Assembly (NCBI GenBank): GCA_013398295.1
Contig: VZSF01003273.1
Coordinates: forward strand, 636,192 to 700,191
Source: Chionis minor
Taxonomy: Eukaryota; Chordata; Aves; Charadriiformes; Chionididae
Direction: 5' to 3'
Length of the DNA stretch: 64,000 nt
Part shown: positions 1 to 12,700 of the stretch, piece after piece
Layout of the letters: every line of letters begins with the position of its first letter
Numbering within the stretch: position 1 is the stretch's first letter
Made by a program: the position numbers and the translations under genes
Notes under the pieces: generated by a model
What the model saw: the letters and a program-made list of their open reading frames with translations, nothing else
What the model was told of the DNA's origin: nothing
Databases searched by the model: none

Positions 1-9
1 GTGAAAGGG

Positions 10-56
<47 letters not shown>

Positions 57-3000
57 CTGATTCCCAGCTCTAAACCCAAGCAAACCGCATAACAAGAAAG
101 TTATTGCCGTCCTGGGGCCTGCGCGTAACTTGAAAACAAGTGGCAAGTGTCTGTCGGGGCCCAAGCCCAAATGTGGAGCAAAGCCATTTTTCAGTTAATA
201 AAGAAGGGAGCCATATTAACGTTAAAACCCAGGTTTACAACTAGGTAATTATTATGCTCTTAAATAGGCAGGAAAAGGCTAAAGGTTTTTTGAAAGCTCT
301 GGCATAAAGTAAGCATTATCGAGTCTGTAGTAACATGCTGCTATGTCTGTAGTATCAAATCTGAGAGAGTTTCCGTTTCAGTGTGTTACTCTGAATTGAA
401 AAACATGGGGGGGGTGGATGGTGTGTGTTTGCCATTTCCAGAAGATTCAGTGGCAAAATGAACTAAAAGCAGCATGGAGGCTCTCTAGTCCCTCTTCTCT
501 TCCTCACGTGTTTAGAGGAAGGGTCAGGAATTGCATCGTAGGTGAACACAGAGCAAATTGAAAAAAAATTCTCTAACTGGCCAGTTGTCATTGGTTTTAA
601 TTCTTTTAGGTGTGAAAATGACAGGTTGAAAATAAAATTGGACTTCGAGAGTGTAATTGGGTATCTCTTAATGACTCATATTTGATTTCTCTTGCTGTCG
701 GTGGTGCGACAGTAACTGCTATTACTTTAAATGGTGTAAAATGTATGTGCTTTAAATTCCTAGTCTCGTGTTTTAGTGTGGGGGAATGCCTGACTTGCGT
801 CAGCTAACCTGATCAACTTTGTAATGTGATTTTTTTTGCATCTTCCAGACCAAAACAATTGAGTATCTTCAGTCTCTATACTCTCCATCCCACTATTAAA
901 GATTATCTGTCTCAATCCCATCTGGTTTTGCTACGCCTGAAGAAGGGGTCTTTGCTGTATTTTAGTTTGGATCATTTTAAATGATGGCATATTATTAACT
1001 TACTAAATATCACTCTCTTTTGGCTTTACGTAGTCTATCATCTCTGGTTAACTGTCCTTATATGTTAGGCAGAGTTTCCTTTTAAGTTGTCCAAAGCAAT
1101 ACCTAGCTCTCCTAGAGTGGCTGGTCACCTGGAAAACCCAGTGCTGTGTAGGAATAGTGTAAGTTTGGGGTTTTTTGATGTGCCTTGAAAGTTACTTTGC
1201 TCCTCCATGTAGTTTTAAGGTCTTGGATTTCTGTGGGGTTTTTTTTCTGTTCTCCCCCCATCTCTAAGAACTGCCTATTAGATTTTGTCAAGTAGGCTTG
1301 TTACCTGTGTTGTGTTTAATAGGTTGAAAGAGAGAGAGGGAAAATTCAGCTATACCAGGCGTCAGGTAGATGACTTCAACTGACCTAAAACTCCATTTGT
1401 GATTTAGTTCCAGAATTTAATGCTAGGGCCAAGCCTTTTGCAAATGCACTACGGTGTCGCTATTCTGTTCTTCTACTTTTTACACCAGAGGCAAGCCATA
1501 CTCATGATTGAAGAGGTTCCAATAGCTGTAAATCAGTTTTGTATCCATCTGCATGAAAGGCATTTATGCAAGTGCAAGTCATCCTTACCACGAAGAAATC
1601 TTATCTCAGGTCCATTTTTTTTTTTTCCCATTCTGTTACTGTTGTTGCAAAGTACTTGGATTTCTAGGTGGTTCTGGAGGCTTTTATTAAATTAATCTGC
1701 AGAAGCAAGTGAATGAACTCTTAGCTTCCTTGTCTCAGTCTTCTATAATTTATGCTTTAAATTCTTAATGAGAGCTATTGCAGGACATGCAGTTGTCTTT
1801 GAAACATAATTTTACATCTGCAGCATTATCCTTAAGAAATAGCAGTGTTTATTGATAGTAACTGGCTTCTGTTGACCTCTTTTAAAACTCAAATTTTAAA
1901 AGTAGTGGGACTACTTCATTTCTGTTGGTCAGCTGGAGGACTTTATCTGTGCCTTAAATCTAGAAATAGTGAATCAGTGATTGCAAATTAGTGAATGAAT
2001 GGCCCGTAACGCTCTTAAGCTTGTAACGTTGCTCTGTAGTAGCATAAAAAGCTGTTTAGGTGCAACGTGATACTGCTCCTCTAAATGAATTGCTCGCTAT
2101 CACACTTTTTTCTTTCTTATGGCTCAACTAGAAATTAAAGGAAGTTTAAATATTTAAGCCTTTTCATTTCTTAATCAGCTTTTGTGATTTCTAGAAGGTG
2201 TTCTATTTGATGTGGTATTATGGGAATTTTTTCTTCCAGTTCAGAGTGTGATGGTGGTTGATGTTTAACCACTTAATAAAATCTCGTCAGACACAGGAAT
2301 TAATTTAGTCTTTGATAATTTCACTCTGTTGTACAAAACACCTAAGGGTGTTGTCTGATAGCGGGAGATGAAGGTGAGGGGGGAAAGAAACCACGCAGAT
2401 TTCTTTCTGCTCTCTGTTATTAGCAGATAGAGCTTTTACTTTTGCATGTAGCTCATTCCCCACAGAAACATCAAATTAGCAATGTAGGAAACCTGTAATT
2501 CTGCAGCAAAAACCTGTGCTGCTGCTTAGTGTGTGTGGGTCAGGGGCGAGGGGAACTGGACAAGAAATGCAGGAGAGGTCAGGGTTAGCACTGGCTGTGG
2601 CACTGTTCTGCGCAAAGATAAGGCACCTGTGCTAACGTTCCAATTTCTAGCACATGTGAGATCGAGATAGTGCCTTGCTTTCTTGCCTTAGAGAATAGGT
2701 GTTTATTTTGGAGCTATGTTTGTTCTCTGGAGGTAGTGTCAGCAATTACCAAGGCACCAGGGAATTCTGTCTTTACTAGACAGTTGAGGGAAGGTGGAGG
2801 GAGGGAAAAAAGGATGAATGGGACAGTTTCATTTGATGTTGATTGGTACTAGAGTTACTAACCAAAGTTGTTATTTTGTCTTTCAGATTTTAAAGTGAAC
2901 TTTCAGTATTTATACTGATAAATTCTGTATTTCTCAGTTTGGACAAAGAAGATCAACTAAGCCAGTCTTTACTCATTTTTCTAGTTGGTTTCATTTTTCT

Positions 3001-3694
3001 CTGTGGTTGCAAAGTTGGATTTTTGACAGAAAATTATTTTATTGATTGCTACCCCCAGTCCCCCCAAGAAATTGCCCTTTTTGTTGCTCAGTAATTTGAA
3101 AAGAAATATTATTAGTTACAAGTAATCACATTGTTCTGTAGGCTTAATGTTTTACTTTCAGCCTCTTGAGGGTTGCAGCTGCAATCATACAAAACAAAGT
3201 ATACCTTGGAGTACCTTGTTGCGTTAATATGGTTTTAAATTGGCCTTTGAAGGCGTGGACTCAGTCATTAAACTGCTGTGACTGTTTCTTTGTAGCTTTA
3301 TAAATCGAGTTATGCTGTTGGATCAGTTTGGATCTCAGTGTGTTGAAGTGCGATTCTTTTTTAAACTGCAACAGGTTCTCCAGTCATGTAGGTAGTGTAA
3401 TGTAAATACTGATGTTCCATTTAGCAACTTTTACTTTCTCTGTAACAACTGCTTGAGTTGCCGTTTGTAAAGTGCCTCTAGAACATTATATTAGTGAAAT
3501 GTTTCATTAATTTGCAGTAACATTCACTGTCTTAAAGTGTTACTCTTATCATTTCCCGAGCTTCCAATAGTTATGTAAAAAAAATAATAACAACATAATT
3601 TCTGTCTTATTTCCCCCAAGAAAGTAGAATAAACTAATGTTCTGTGTTTGACTTTTTTCTGAAAACTGTTTTTCCCCCTCCCTCTCTTGTATAG
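1..3694 (+). other. GGNBP2: GGNBP2 upstream intron
   Basis: AT-rich DNA with no recognisable coding exon on either strand; the small open frames here have no family resemblance. A T(40) tract lies at 14-53. Because exon 3695 starts with an acceptor and the family N-terminal exon is absent, this is read as an intron whose 5' end is outside the window. Confidence 0.8.
14..53. repeat. T(40) homopolymer
   Basis: Forty consecutive T. It is long for a bird intron; no retroposed body is visible downstream of it. Confidence 0.9.
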
Positions 3695-3775
3695 ATGGTG
3701 ATGGAATTTCCTGATAATGTGCTAAACCTCGATGGACATCAGAATAACGGTGCACAATTAAAACAGTTCATTCAG
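3695..3775 (+). CDS. GGNBP2: GGNBP2 exon (first visible)
   Basis: 27 codons beginning MVMEFPDNVLNL and ending QLKQFIQ. The acceptor is ...TTGTATAG and the donor CAG|GTAAAT; phase 0 at both ends. The leading ATG is internal to the family protein, not the start codon. Confidence 0.95.
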
Positions 3776-6700
3776 GTAAATACATCCTTCTGTTTTAAGA
3801 AGGCCACATATTGGATCTTACTTTCTGTAAATTTGTGCTTTCGCTTCTCTAGGAAGTTGGCATTCCTGGAATGACTTAAAAGACACTTATATGCAATTAT
3901 ATATTGGTACTAAAGTATACAAGGTGCATTCATATTCTGTGTTTCACAGCATTTATACACCGTTGTCTTGTCAGGAGGTAATTGCTGCATATCTAGTTAA
4001 AAGTGAGAACTTTTTAAAACAGTGCATCTTCAGGTCACTGCCAATTTATACTTGATGGAAACTACAGTTTCTAAATACATTTTGATTTTATGTTTTTTCC
4101 TAAATACTTTTGAATCGCTTTTTCAAACGGAAGTGTGCATTGCGTAAGATCGAGTTCTTATGATTAGTATCATACCAAGATAGAATTAATGTGCCAGTTT
4201 ACAGATTACATATGGTTGAACGGTGAGAGATGGTTTTGTGGTGCCCCTGAAGCTTTAATTATAGAAACTTACCTGCTAACATTCTGACAAATAACTGTAG
4301 TACTGTAACAGCTGTAGCAAATAAAAAAAGTGTGTCACTTGATGTCCAAAGGAACAGGCCACTTTGCTGATATGCAGCTTGCACTTCTTCACCTGTGGTT
4401 TGACAGCAGCAGTTCAGACATGCTGCATGTAAAGCATAGCTGTGTTGTGAAAAGAGATCGTTCCTGCTGTTGCTGTAACTATACTATTAATTAGAGGAAA
4501 GAGGATTATTGCAGAGTGATATCACTTGTCAGATTATTTAAGGTGCCTGCCTTTAAGAGCACAAACCTTAAATGTTATCTGATAATAGCTTTACTTTTCA
4601 TAACGTGTATTACATAAAATCAGCTGAAAATATTTTCCGCTTTTCAACTGATGTATGTACACGTTTCATGTGATGGATTAGTTTTGCTATATTGCATGGT
4701 CTTTTATTTTTTTCCCCAGAAGCTGTGACAAGTCATTTCTACATTAGCAGTGTTTAAGTGGTGTGATATGGCAACAATACAGAAAATACTATAATGGAAA
4801 AATATTCCCTGTGAGGATACAACTCTGCTGACAAAGCTGTACTTCGTATAACCAGGGGAAAAGGACAATTAATACATTGACAGGCCTCTGTTCTTACAGA
4901 CCATGTTGGAAAGTGCTGATAATCTCAGTGTAGATATGTTGATGGTGCCTGAGGAAGGGACTCTGTCTTCTGCATAGCTGTGCTAGTGGCAGTTCAGTGT
5001 TGATGAAGTCTGAGCCATAATTTAGCACTTAGAAGAACAAATAGAAGGATATGTGCTCTTTGTGTGTATGTGTGCCTGGATGTGTTTGACAGAGGATCCA
5101 GGAGAAGCTCCTAAAATTGTTTATTGATGTAAGAAATATTAGAAGATGTTCTCTTTAATGTTCTATTATTAGCAAGCATTGAAAGTTCACTACTGAAGTA
5201 AAATGTCTCACCCTGAATAGTAATGTGTGCTTTTTTAAATTTCAGGTATTAGATTAGTGTGAAATGGCATTTAGCCTTCCAGGGAAAATACTGCTAAATT
5301 GCCATGATCTGAATCGTAGAAGTGTGTTGTAAATGAGATTTCCATATATGCCAAAGAGTGTCCGAGAACTTCCTTTCTATGTGCTAAAGATAAAATGAGT
5401 GTGAGTAGAAGATGAAAACTCGCAGAGTTGTATGCGACCCTTTACTAAAACATCTGTGCTGAGGTGGAGAAAAAAGGGCTGCCTGATAAGGACAGGGAGG
5501 TGTGCCATTTGTTCGGCATCCGCATTTGCTGATTTGAGTGGTAGGAGGAGGGAACAAGAGGAGAAAAATACTAGCTTTCTTTCAGATTGCAGGCTGTAAG
5601 ACTTGAAGCAGAATTGCTGCTATGGTATTAGCAAGTGTGGTTTTGTTCATACAGTGAGTATTTTAAGTGATCTACAGTAAGACAGCGACCTGAAACTTGT
5701 GACTACTGCATACAGCTGCCACGAGTGTATTTTGATAAGGAAATGGCTGTTGAAGGCGAAGAAATCTTGAACAGTCTAAGATGTGTTTTTATTTATTTTA
5801 ATTATTTCATTTCTTGCTCTTTTTTTAGAGACATAGCATGCTTAAACAGCAGGATCTGAATATTGCCATGATGGTGACATCGCGTGAAGTTTTGAGTGCA
5901 CTTTCTCAGCTGGTCCCGTGTGTTGGCTGTCGTCGTAGCGTGGAACGTCTGTTTTCTCAGCTTGTGGAGTCTGGAAATCCAGCGCTTGAGCCCCTGACAG
6001 TAGGGCCAAAGGGGGTTCTTTCTGTAACTCGAAGCTGTATGACGGATGCAAAGAAGCTTTATACACTGTTTTATGTGCACGGGTAAGTCTTAGAACTTAC
6101 ACAGCTGTCTTAGAACTGCTTAGATAATAATTTGGGGAAAAGGGAAGCTGTTTTCTGTGCCTTTGGCTTTGCAGCTTTCTCGTTGGTGATATTGAATTGT
6201 CGCGAGTTTGAATCTTACAGCACATACTTGTCTTTTGCAGCCATGTTAAACTAGTTGTTGCCCAAACAGGGAAAAACCAAACCCAAGAGACCTAATCTTT
6301 GATATCATCAGTTGCAATGCTGTGATTGCAATTGAAAGATACTAATATTAAAATGTTTAGTCATTAATCTGAAAGAGGCATTGGGGGTCTTTCATGATCT
6401 CTGGAAGGAGAGTGTTTCTTTGCTACTTTGCATGTAAAAAAAAAAAATTTAACAGCCCTCCCCCCTCCCCNGCTCGTGAGTAGAACGGTAACGCTGAGAA
6501 AGTGAAACCTCCCGGGTTTGGCTAGTGCAGGAAACAGCCCCAGTCTCAGTGCTGTTTGTTTCCCAGCTGTCAGCGGACCAAACAGTGACTGCTTGCCACA
6601 GCGTGCCTTTCCCTTCCAGTTGGCTTCAGCTCCTGGTAATTCTTGCTCCAGTTAGCAGGCCAGGGAGAAGTAGGAAAAGCTCATGCAGAGCTGGGGATAT

Positions 6701-9700
6701 TGAGATTGGGAGGGTGAGGTAGTGTAACTTGATAAAGTGGTTGTAGTGGTTCCCTACACTTTTGAAATAGGTGTCATTGCTTGAGGTCTGTTACTTAGGA
6801 AGTTAAGCAATAGCTTTTCAGTTGTGGGTTGTCTTTATCTTGCTCGCTAGGATTTGTCTGGAAATCTGTACTGTATTTTCCTTGTGTGCTGCAGGTTTGT
6901 ATGTCATAAGAAGTAAAAATGAGGGACAGGAAGAACATTTTAAATTTCGTGTTCATTAGCGTACTTGTTTGTGATACATGAGCTGAATTAATCCCTTTAA
7001 AATTTCTCTGGATAACCATCTTTTCAGAATACTAAGTTACGTTTTTTCCCATAGGTCCAAACTGAATGATATGATTGATGCAATTCCCAAAAGCAAGAAG
7101 AACAAGAGATGTCAGTTACACTCCCTGGACACACACAAACCAAAACCTTTGGGGTAAGTTTGTGTTTAACGTGCAAGATTGGATCCAAAATATTTTAAGG
7201 AACCAAACTATTAATACTAATTTATTTTTAAGTACTGAGATCAATTCTTATGCTGTTACCTGTTTGCCAGAGTGGTAATCTCCAAGCTATTTGGATTATA
7301 GTAGACTATAGTGAGGGAGAGGAACAGAAGCACCCAGGAGTTTTGGGGTGTTGTAGGGCGTAAGCCTTTCTCCGTGGGTTTTCGTGAGAAGGTAGTTAGC
7401 CCTGTTTTGTGCAGCAAGAGCGACAGTCGTAACAGTAGGATGTTTCTTTCCCCACTGCCCCTGCTCAGGCGTTGACTGGACAAAACTAGTGCTAGAAGAT
7501 TTCCTACCCTCCCAGTGCAAGATCTGTTCTCCTTCCTCGTCACGTGCCCTTTGTCAGAGCTCCTGAAGGCAGCTGTTGATGCTTTTTCATTTGAAGTTCA
7601 AGGCTACTGTATGAAATCAGCTGTTTCCCAAAACTTGCTTGATAGTTCTGGCTGTTCCATTTTCGCCTTTTGGCTGTTGGGTCTTTTACTTGGTGTGGGG
7701 GGGGGTGTTCTGCTTTTTTTTAAAATAAAAATATTCACGTTTAATTTCAAAACCACTTACCAAAGCACAGCATGGCCATTATGAACCAGTGCTCTCTGAT
7801 GTGGTTTTCCTATCTCATCTGACATAACGTGGAATATAGTCTGCTCAGGGCACGGATGGCTTCCGCGTTGTGATATAACCAGTGCTGTGGAAAGGCAAGC
7901 TGGTTTTTGTGCTCTATGTCAAAAAGATTGATGAGCAGTTTTTCTCACATTGAGGTGAAAGGGTACATGCTAAACAAATACACATCATTTTGCTTGGTTT
8001 TATTAAAAATGCCTTGCACAGCTGTTAATAATGGGCTTTATTGTGGCTGGGCTGCAGGGTTAAAACTAGAACTCTGCAAAATGTATTTTCTCAAAATGTG
8101 ACAGCATATTTTGAATACACCAGCAAAAAAAGATGCATATATACCTCTCTGTCTTCAAGTTGAAATGGTTTGTTCCAGCTGGTTAACCAGAAAAACACTC
8201 CCTGTAAATCTGTTGTAGATTTTGGGATTTTTGTTGTTTGTGGGGTGTTTTTTATTTTTATTTTTTTTTAATAATATGACCAGTAAATTTCACTACTATG
8301 CTTAGTTGGAGTGTCCAGGAGCTTTTTTAGTCAGTTGTGTTCTGCTTCTGGTTAAGCATACAACCTATGAAAGCTTGGCCATGGTTTCCAGTTACAGAAC
8401 GTGTATTTTTCTATGCAGACTGGAGTCCCTTTGGGTTTAGATAAATCCCCTGAGGTGCTAGGCATGTGGAATTCGACACTTCATTTTTGCTTGTGCTGCT
8501 TGAGGACAGTGGTAGCTAATCATTATCTCCTATTATATTTTGGTTACAGGCCTTTCATATAATTAGTTTAAAGCTTATGTTGCACAAGCAAACGATCATA
8601 GAGGTATAGGGGTATATTTTTTAAAAAAAACAAATTCAAAGCATTATGAAAGTTAATTTTTTTATTTTGCTTTGTTTTTAGTAAGATTAATCTTTTCCGT
8701 GTAAGAACATACATCGTGGAACCTGCACTTACCATTTTGGCAAGGCAGAACAATTCTGAAACTGAAGAAATAGAGAGGAAAATGCTGCCTTTATTTCCTC
8801 AATTCATGCTGGAATAAATCCCCTTAGTATTTAGAATTCTGGCAGGTTAATAGGGAATGTGTGGAAGAGCAGTATTTTAATAACCTGCAAGTAAAGCATT
8901 CAGCTTTATCTGATAACGTGGCTTGTGGACAACCGGTGTAGTTTGCGAAAGAAACACGTTTGCACTCTGCTTGCTCAGTCGATCCCCATTCGTTGTGCTA
9001 CAGAGGTGATCGGGGGTATCAGTGCTGATATTTCTCCAAAGAAATCTGCTGCCTTGAGTGGAAGCAAATATGCTCCCGGCCTAGACGTGGAGGCGTCAAA
9101 TAGAATTGTCTTACAGAACAAATTTGGTGTATCAACTGAGAGCTTCTGCTTTACTTCATTCTGAGAAACTTCTTCAGATGAGTTGCATCTGTTGGGCATT
9201 TTATACACACAAAAAAGGCTTTGAATTGTAATTGTGTGTTTAATTACACAAGTTACGTAAGCAGCTAATACCACTTGAGAGTTACTTGACGTCCTCAGTT
9301 TCAATGTGCCTGGTTTATGGCTACGCAGTTCCATTCGGGACTAAGGAGCTTTTAAACCTCTAACAAATGCAAGCCATATGATCTGGCAAACTAGATAATA
9401 TTATACATAAATACTCTCGAGGAGCTAATTATTAAATAGGAGTGCTTTTCCCCCCTGTTCTCCTGCTGTGTTGTATCCATACATGAGCTTAAACAGAAAT
9501 GACCGTTCTGATAAAATGTCAAGCGTAGACAAGCCTGTAAGTAAACATGACTTGCTATTTAAAGTTTGTTCTTTGCACCATAAGTGTACTTTCAGCATAT
9601 CCAAATGTGTGTTATAGAGCCTTGGGGTGTTTTTTTAACAAACTTTGGAATTTTAATGTAGGGCGTTTTATGGTTTCTTATGGTGGCAGATGTTTGGAAG

Positions 9701-12700
9701 TTTGTTGGGTTTTTTTCTTTTTTCTTTGGGTTTTTGGTTTGTGGTTTTTTAGTAATTTCTCATACAAAATTTAATGTCAGAAGTATTAAAACTTGTAAAT
9801 GTTTATACTTAAGGTAATATTCTGAAAAATTACTGATGGATTTCGGCTGTAACTTTAAAAAGTCATTACGAATCTGGGTTTATAAACATGGACAGCAAAA
9901 TTTGTATGTCATGTCTGACCCTAACTTTCCTGGAAGTTGAGGCTTAGCCAATGAAGGATTCAAAGTAAATTAAGGAACATTGTAGCGTTTTCATAGTGTC
10001 TAGGAAAAATAAGTAGTTCATAATATAAATGGTATAGGTTTAAAAAAGTGTTTTTTAATACTACGTGACAGTGAAGGGAGAAGTAGCACACTCAGTACAG
10101 AGAAATTAAGTGCACATAAGAAAAATAGTGAAGACAGAAGGAAGGAGAGCAAGTGTAGCATTACTTTCCACTGTGGACCTTTCCAGGGAGCAGTCAGGTA
10201 AAACAGCAATGCTTTATTTTGCTTCTTTTCTAAATTCCCAACAGGATAACGTACAGTCTTCTGTTTCTTATGATTTGCAGGGGTTGTTGGATGGATGTGT
10301 GGGAGCTCATGTCCCAGGAGTGCAGGGATGAAGTAGTTTTAATTGACTCTAGTTGTCTTTTAGAAACATTAGAAACCTATCTACGAAAACACAGGTATGT
10401 TAAAAGAACAAAGCCACACTGTCATTTTGAAGAATACACGCTGCATTTCTCTTTTTGTGAATCAAAATGTATGTGGAGTTCACATGATGCTTAGAAGCGC
10501 AGAGGATTCTTCTGATGCCCTTCTAAAACTTCAGATCTAGGCTTGATGGTGATGGCGAACCTCGCCAGATCGCATTGTCCTGGCTGATGGGACTAAGATG
10601 ATGAAACATTCTTTGTGTTTTACCTGTGGGTAGGGGAAATGCAGAGACCTCAGGTGGAGTCATAGCTGCTTGTCTTAATTTTTTGGTTAGGATTAAATTA
10701 TGATTTACGATTTGATGTATTAAAACTGTGTATATTCTTTTACTCTTTCACAAGTAGCCTACTCTGTTTGGGACTATGCCTTCTTTTAGGCTTTCAAGGA
10801 GTATGTGCAATTTCAAAATAATGTGAACTAAACTAACAGAAGCAGATTTTAGGCTTGACGTTGCTTGTAAATCACTGTTCTAAACCAGTTGTTCACAACT
10901 TGGTAGTGCTGGTGCTATTAAGTCTCTCTTGCAAGGAAGAAATAGGCCACTGAATTATTGTTGCATGTGTACGGTAGCCACCACGGTGATTAAAAAGTTT
11001 TTATTTCCAGTAGTCTCAAGGTTCTGATATAAACTGGGGGGGCACAGATGGGTGTGGGGGTGGTGGTGGTGTGGAAATAACACTTCGGAAACTTTAATCT
11101 CCTGTGACATTAAACATGGTGTTGGCAGCGTTCTGATGCTAACCTGCAATAATATTACTGTTTTCTTTCCTTTCACCGCAGAAACTAGCCAGTTATCGTA
11201 GTTCTATCAAACATCAAAATATGTTTGACTTAGTGTTGTCAAGTGACTGGGCAAACTAGGAAAGGGAAAAACACCGTGCCAAGATGGCGTGAAGAGCCAG
11301 CTTTTCAAGCTGAAATGTGAGCAGCTTGTCTGACTTGCATTTTTAGAATAATACAGCAAGAGGTTTTGTAGCTTCTTGAAGATTACTCCTCTTAAAAAAT
11401 AGAATGAGCTTAATTTGGCTGTAATTTAGTTATAACAGACTTCATAACTATACTCTTCTCGTATTAGTTATCTGAGCTAGCACATGTTTAAATTGAATAC
11501 TTTGTGTTATAAATAAACCTTGTTTGGCTATCTGCAGTAATCTAATAATTCAAAATATGTTTAAAGGTGCTTGTAGTGGAAACGTGGCTCTTATACAGCA
11601 GGCAACAGAGGAAACTCTCTTTTTCTTATTGCTTATTACTTTAAATATTTGCTATAAAGTAACTCCTAGTGTGTTACTTGAGGAATTTTTTCCTGGCTTG
11701 TACTAATTAGATTTCTGATTTTTGAACAAATACGGAATTGCATATCCGTATAGGGATTTCTTTATATTAACAATTAGCTTGATTTATGCCTTGGAACACA
11801 AAAGTTGATATCCAGCCTTGTAATATGTGATAGGTAGTATAATACATATAGTAAACTTACATGGCTTACAGCCAAAAGCTTGCTATTTTACCTGTTGAAG
11901 TAACATAAACCTTATGTGACCTCGTTTAAATATAGCATGCGCTATTAAATATCTCAGTACATTGTAACGTAGACTAAGCGTGGCTAAATTTCTGCTTGAA
12001 TAAGAATTCAGTTCTGCTATGTTCTGCTTTAACACAGGTTTTGCACTGACTGCAAAAACAAAGTACTTCGGGCGTACAATATCCTTATTGGTGAGCTAGA
12101 CTGCAGCAAAGAGAAGGGCTACTGCGCTGCGCTTTACGAGGGGCTGCGCTGCTGCCCCCACGAGCGCCACATCCACGTGTGCTGTGAAACGGACTTCATC
12201 GCGCACCTCTTGGGGCGAGCCGAACCCGAGTTCGCAGGAGGGTATGAGTATGTAATTTGCTAGAGTGGGCTATCTAGCGCTTTGCTTCTTTATTTTATTA
12301 TCGAATGTATTTTGTGGAAGTGATTTTTTGCCTCCTTGCTGCATAATAAACTTCTGAATGTGATATTCGTATTGAAGCAGACTTTCAAAGTAGTGCTTCA
12401 AAGTAACAAAGATTTTATATGTGCTTTGGACTTTAAAGTGCATTTAACTCTGAAGGCAAGACTGAAAGAAATTGCCAAATGTGTTCTAGTTCATTTGTTC
12501 ACTCACCAGGGCTGCCTGCTTTTCCATTGAGGTGTTCAAAATATGCGAAATAGAAAGAGAACCTTTTTTGAGCGTTTTACCAAATGCTAAGTCGCCATTT
12601 GTATATTATATTGATTTCTGAACCATCTTAAAATCTTCCAATGAGAAATAAAATTCTGAGCTCGATATCTTTAGCGCTCGATCACAGCTGTTTGATTAGG

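Noticed and set aside
1420..1695. Possible GGNBP2 N-terminal exon
   Set aside because: Translation does not resemble the family N terminus and lacks a matching donor joined to 3695.
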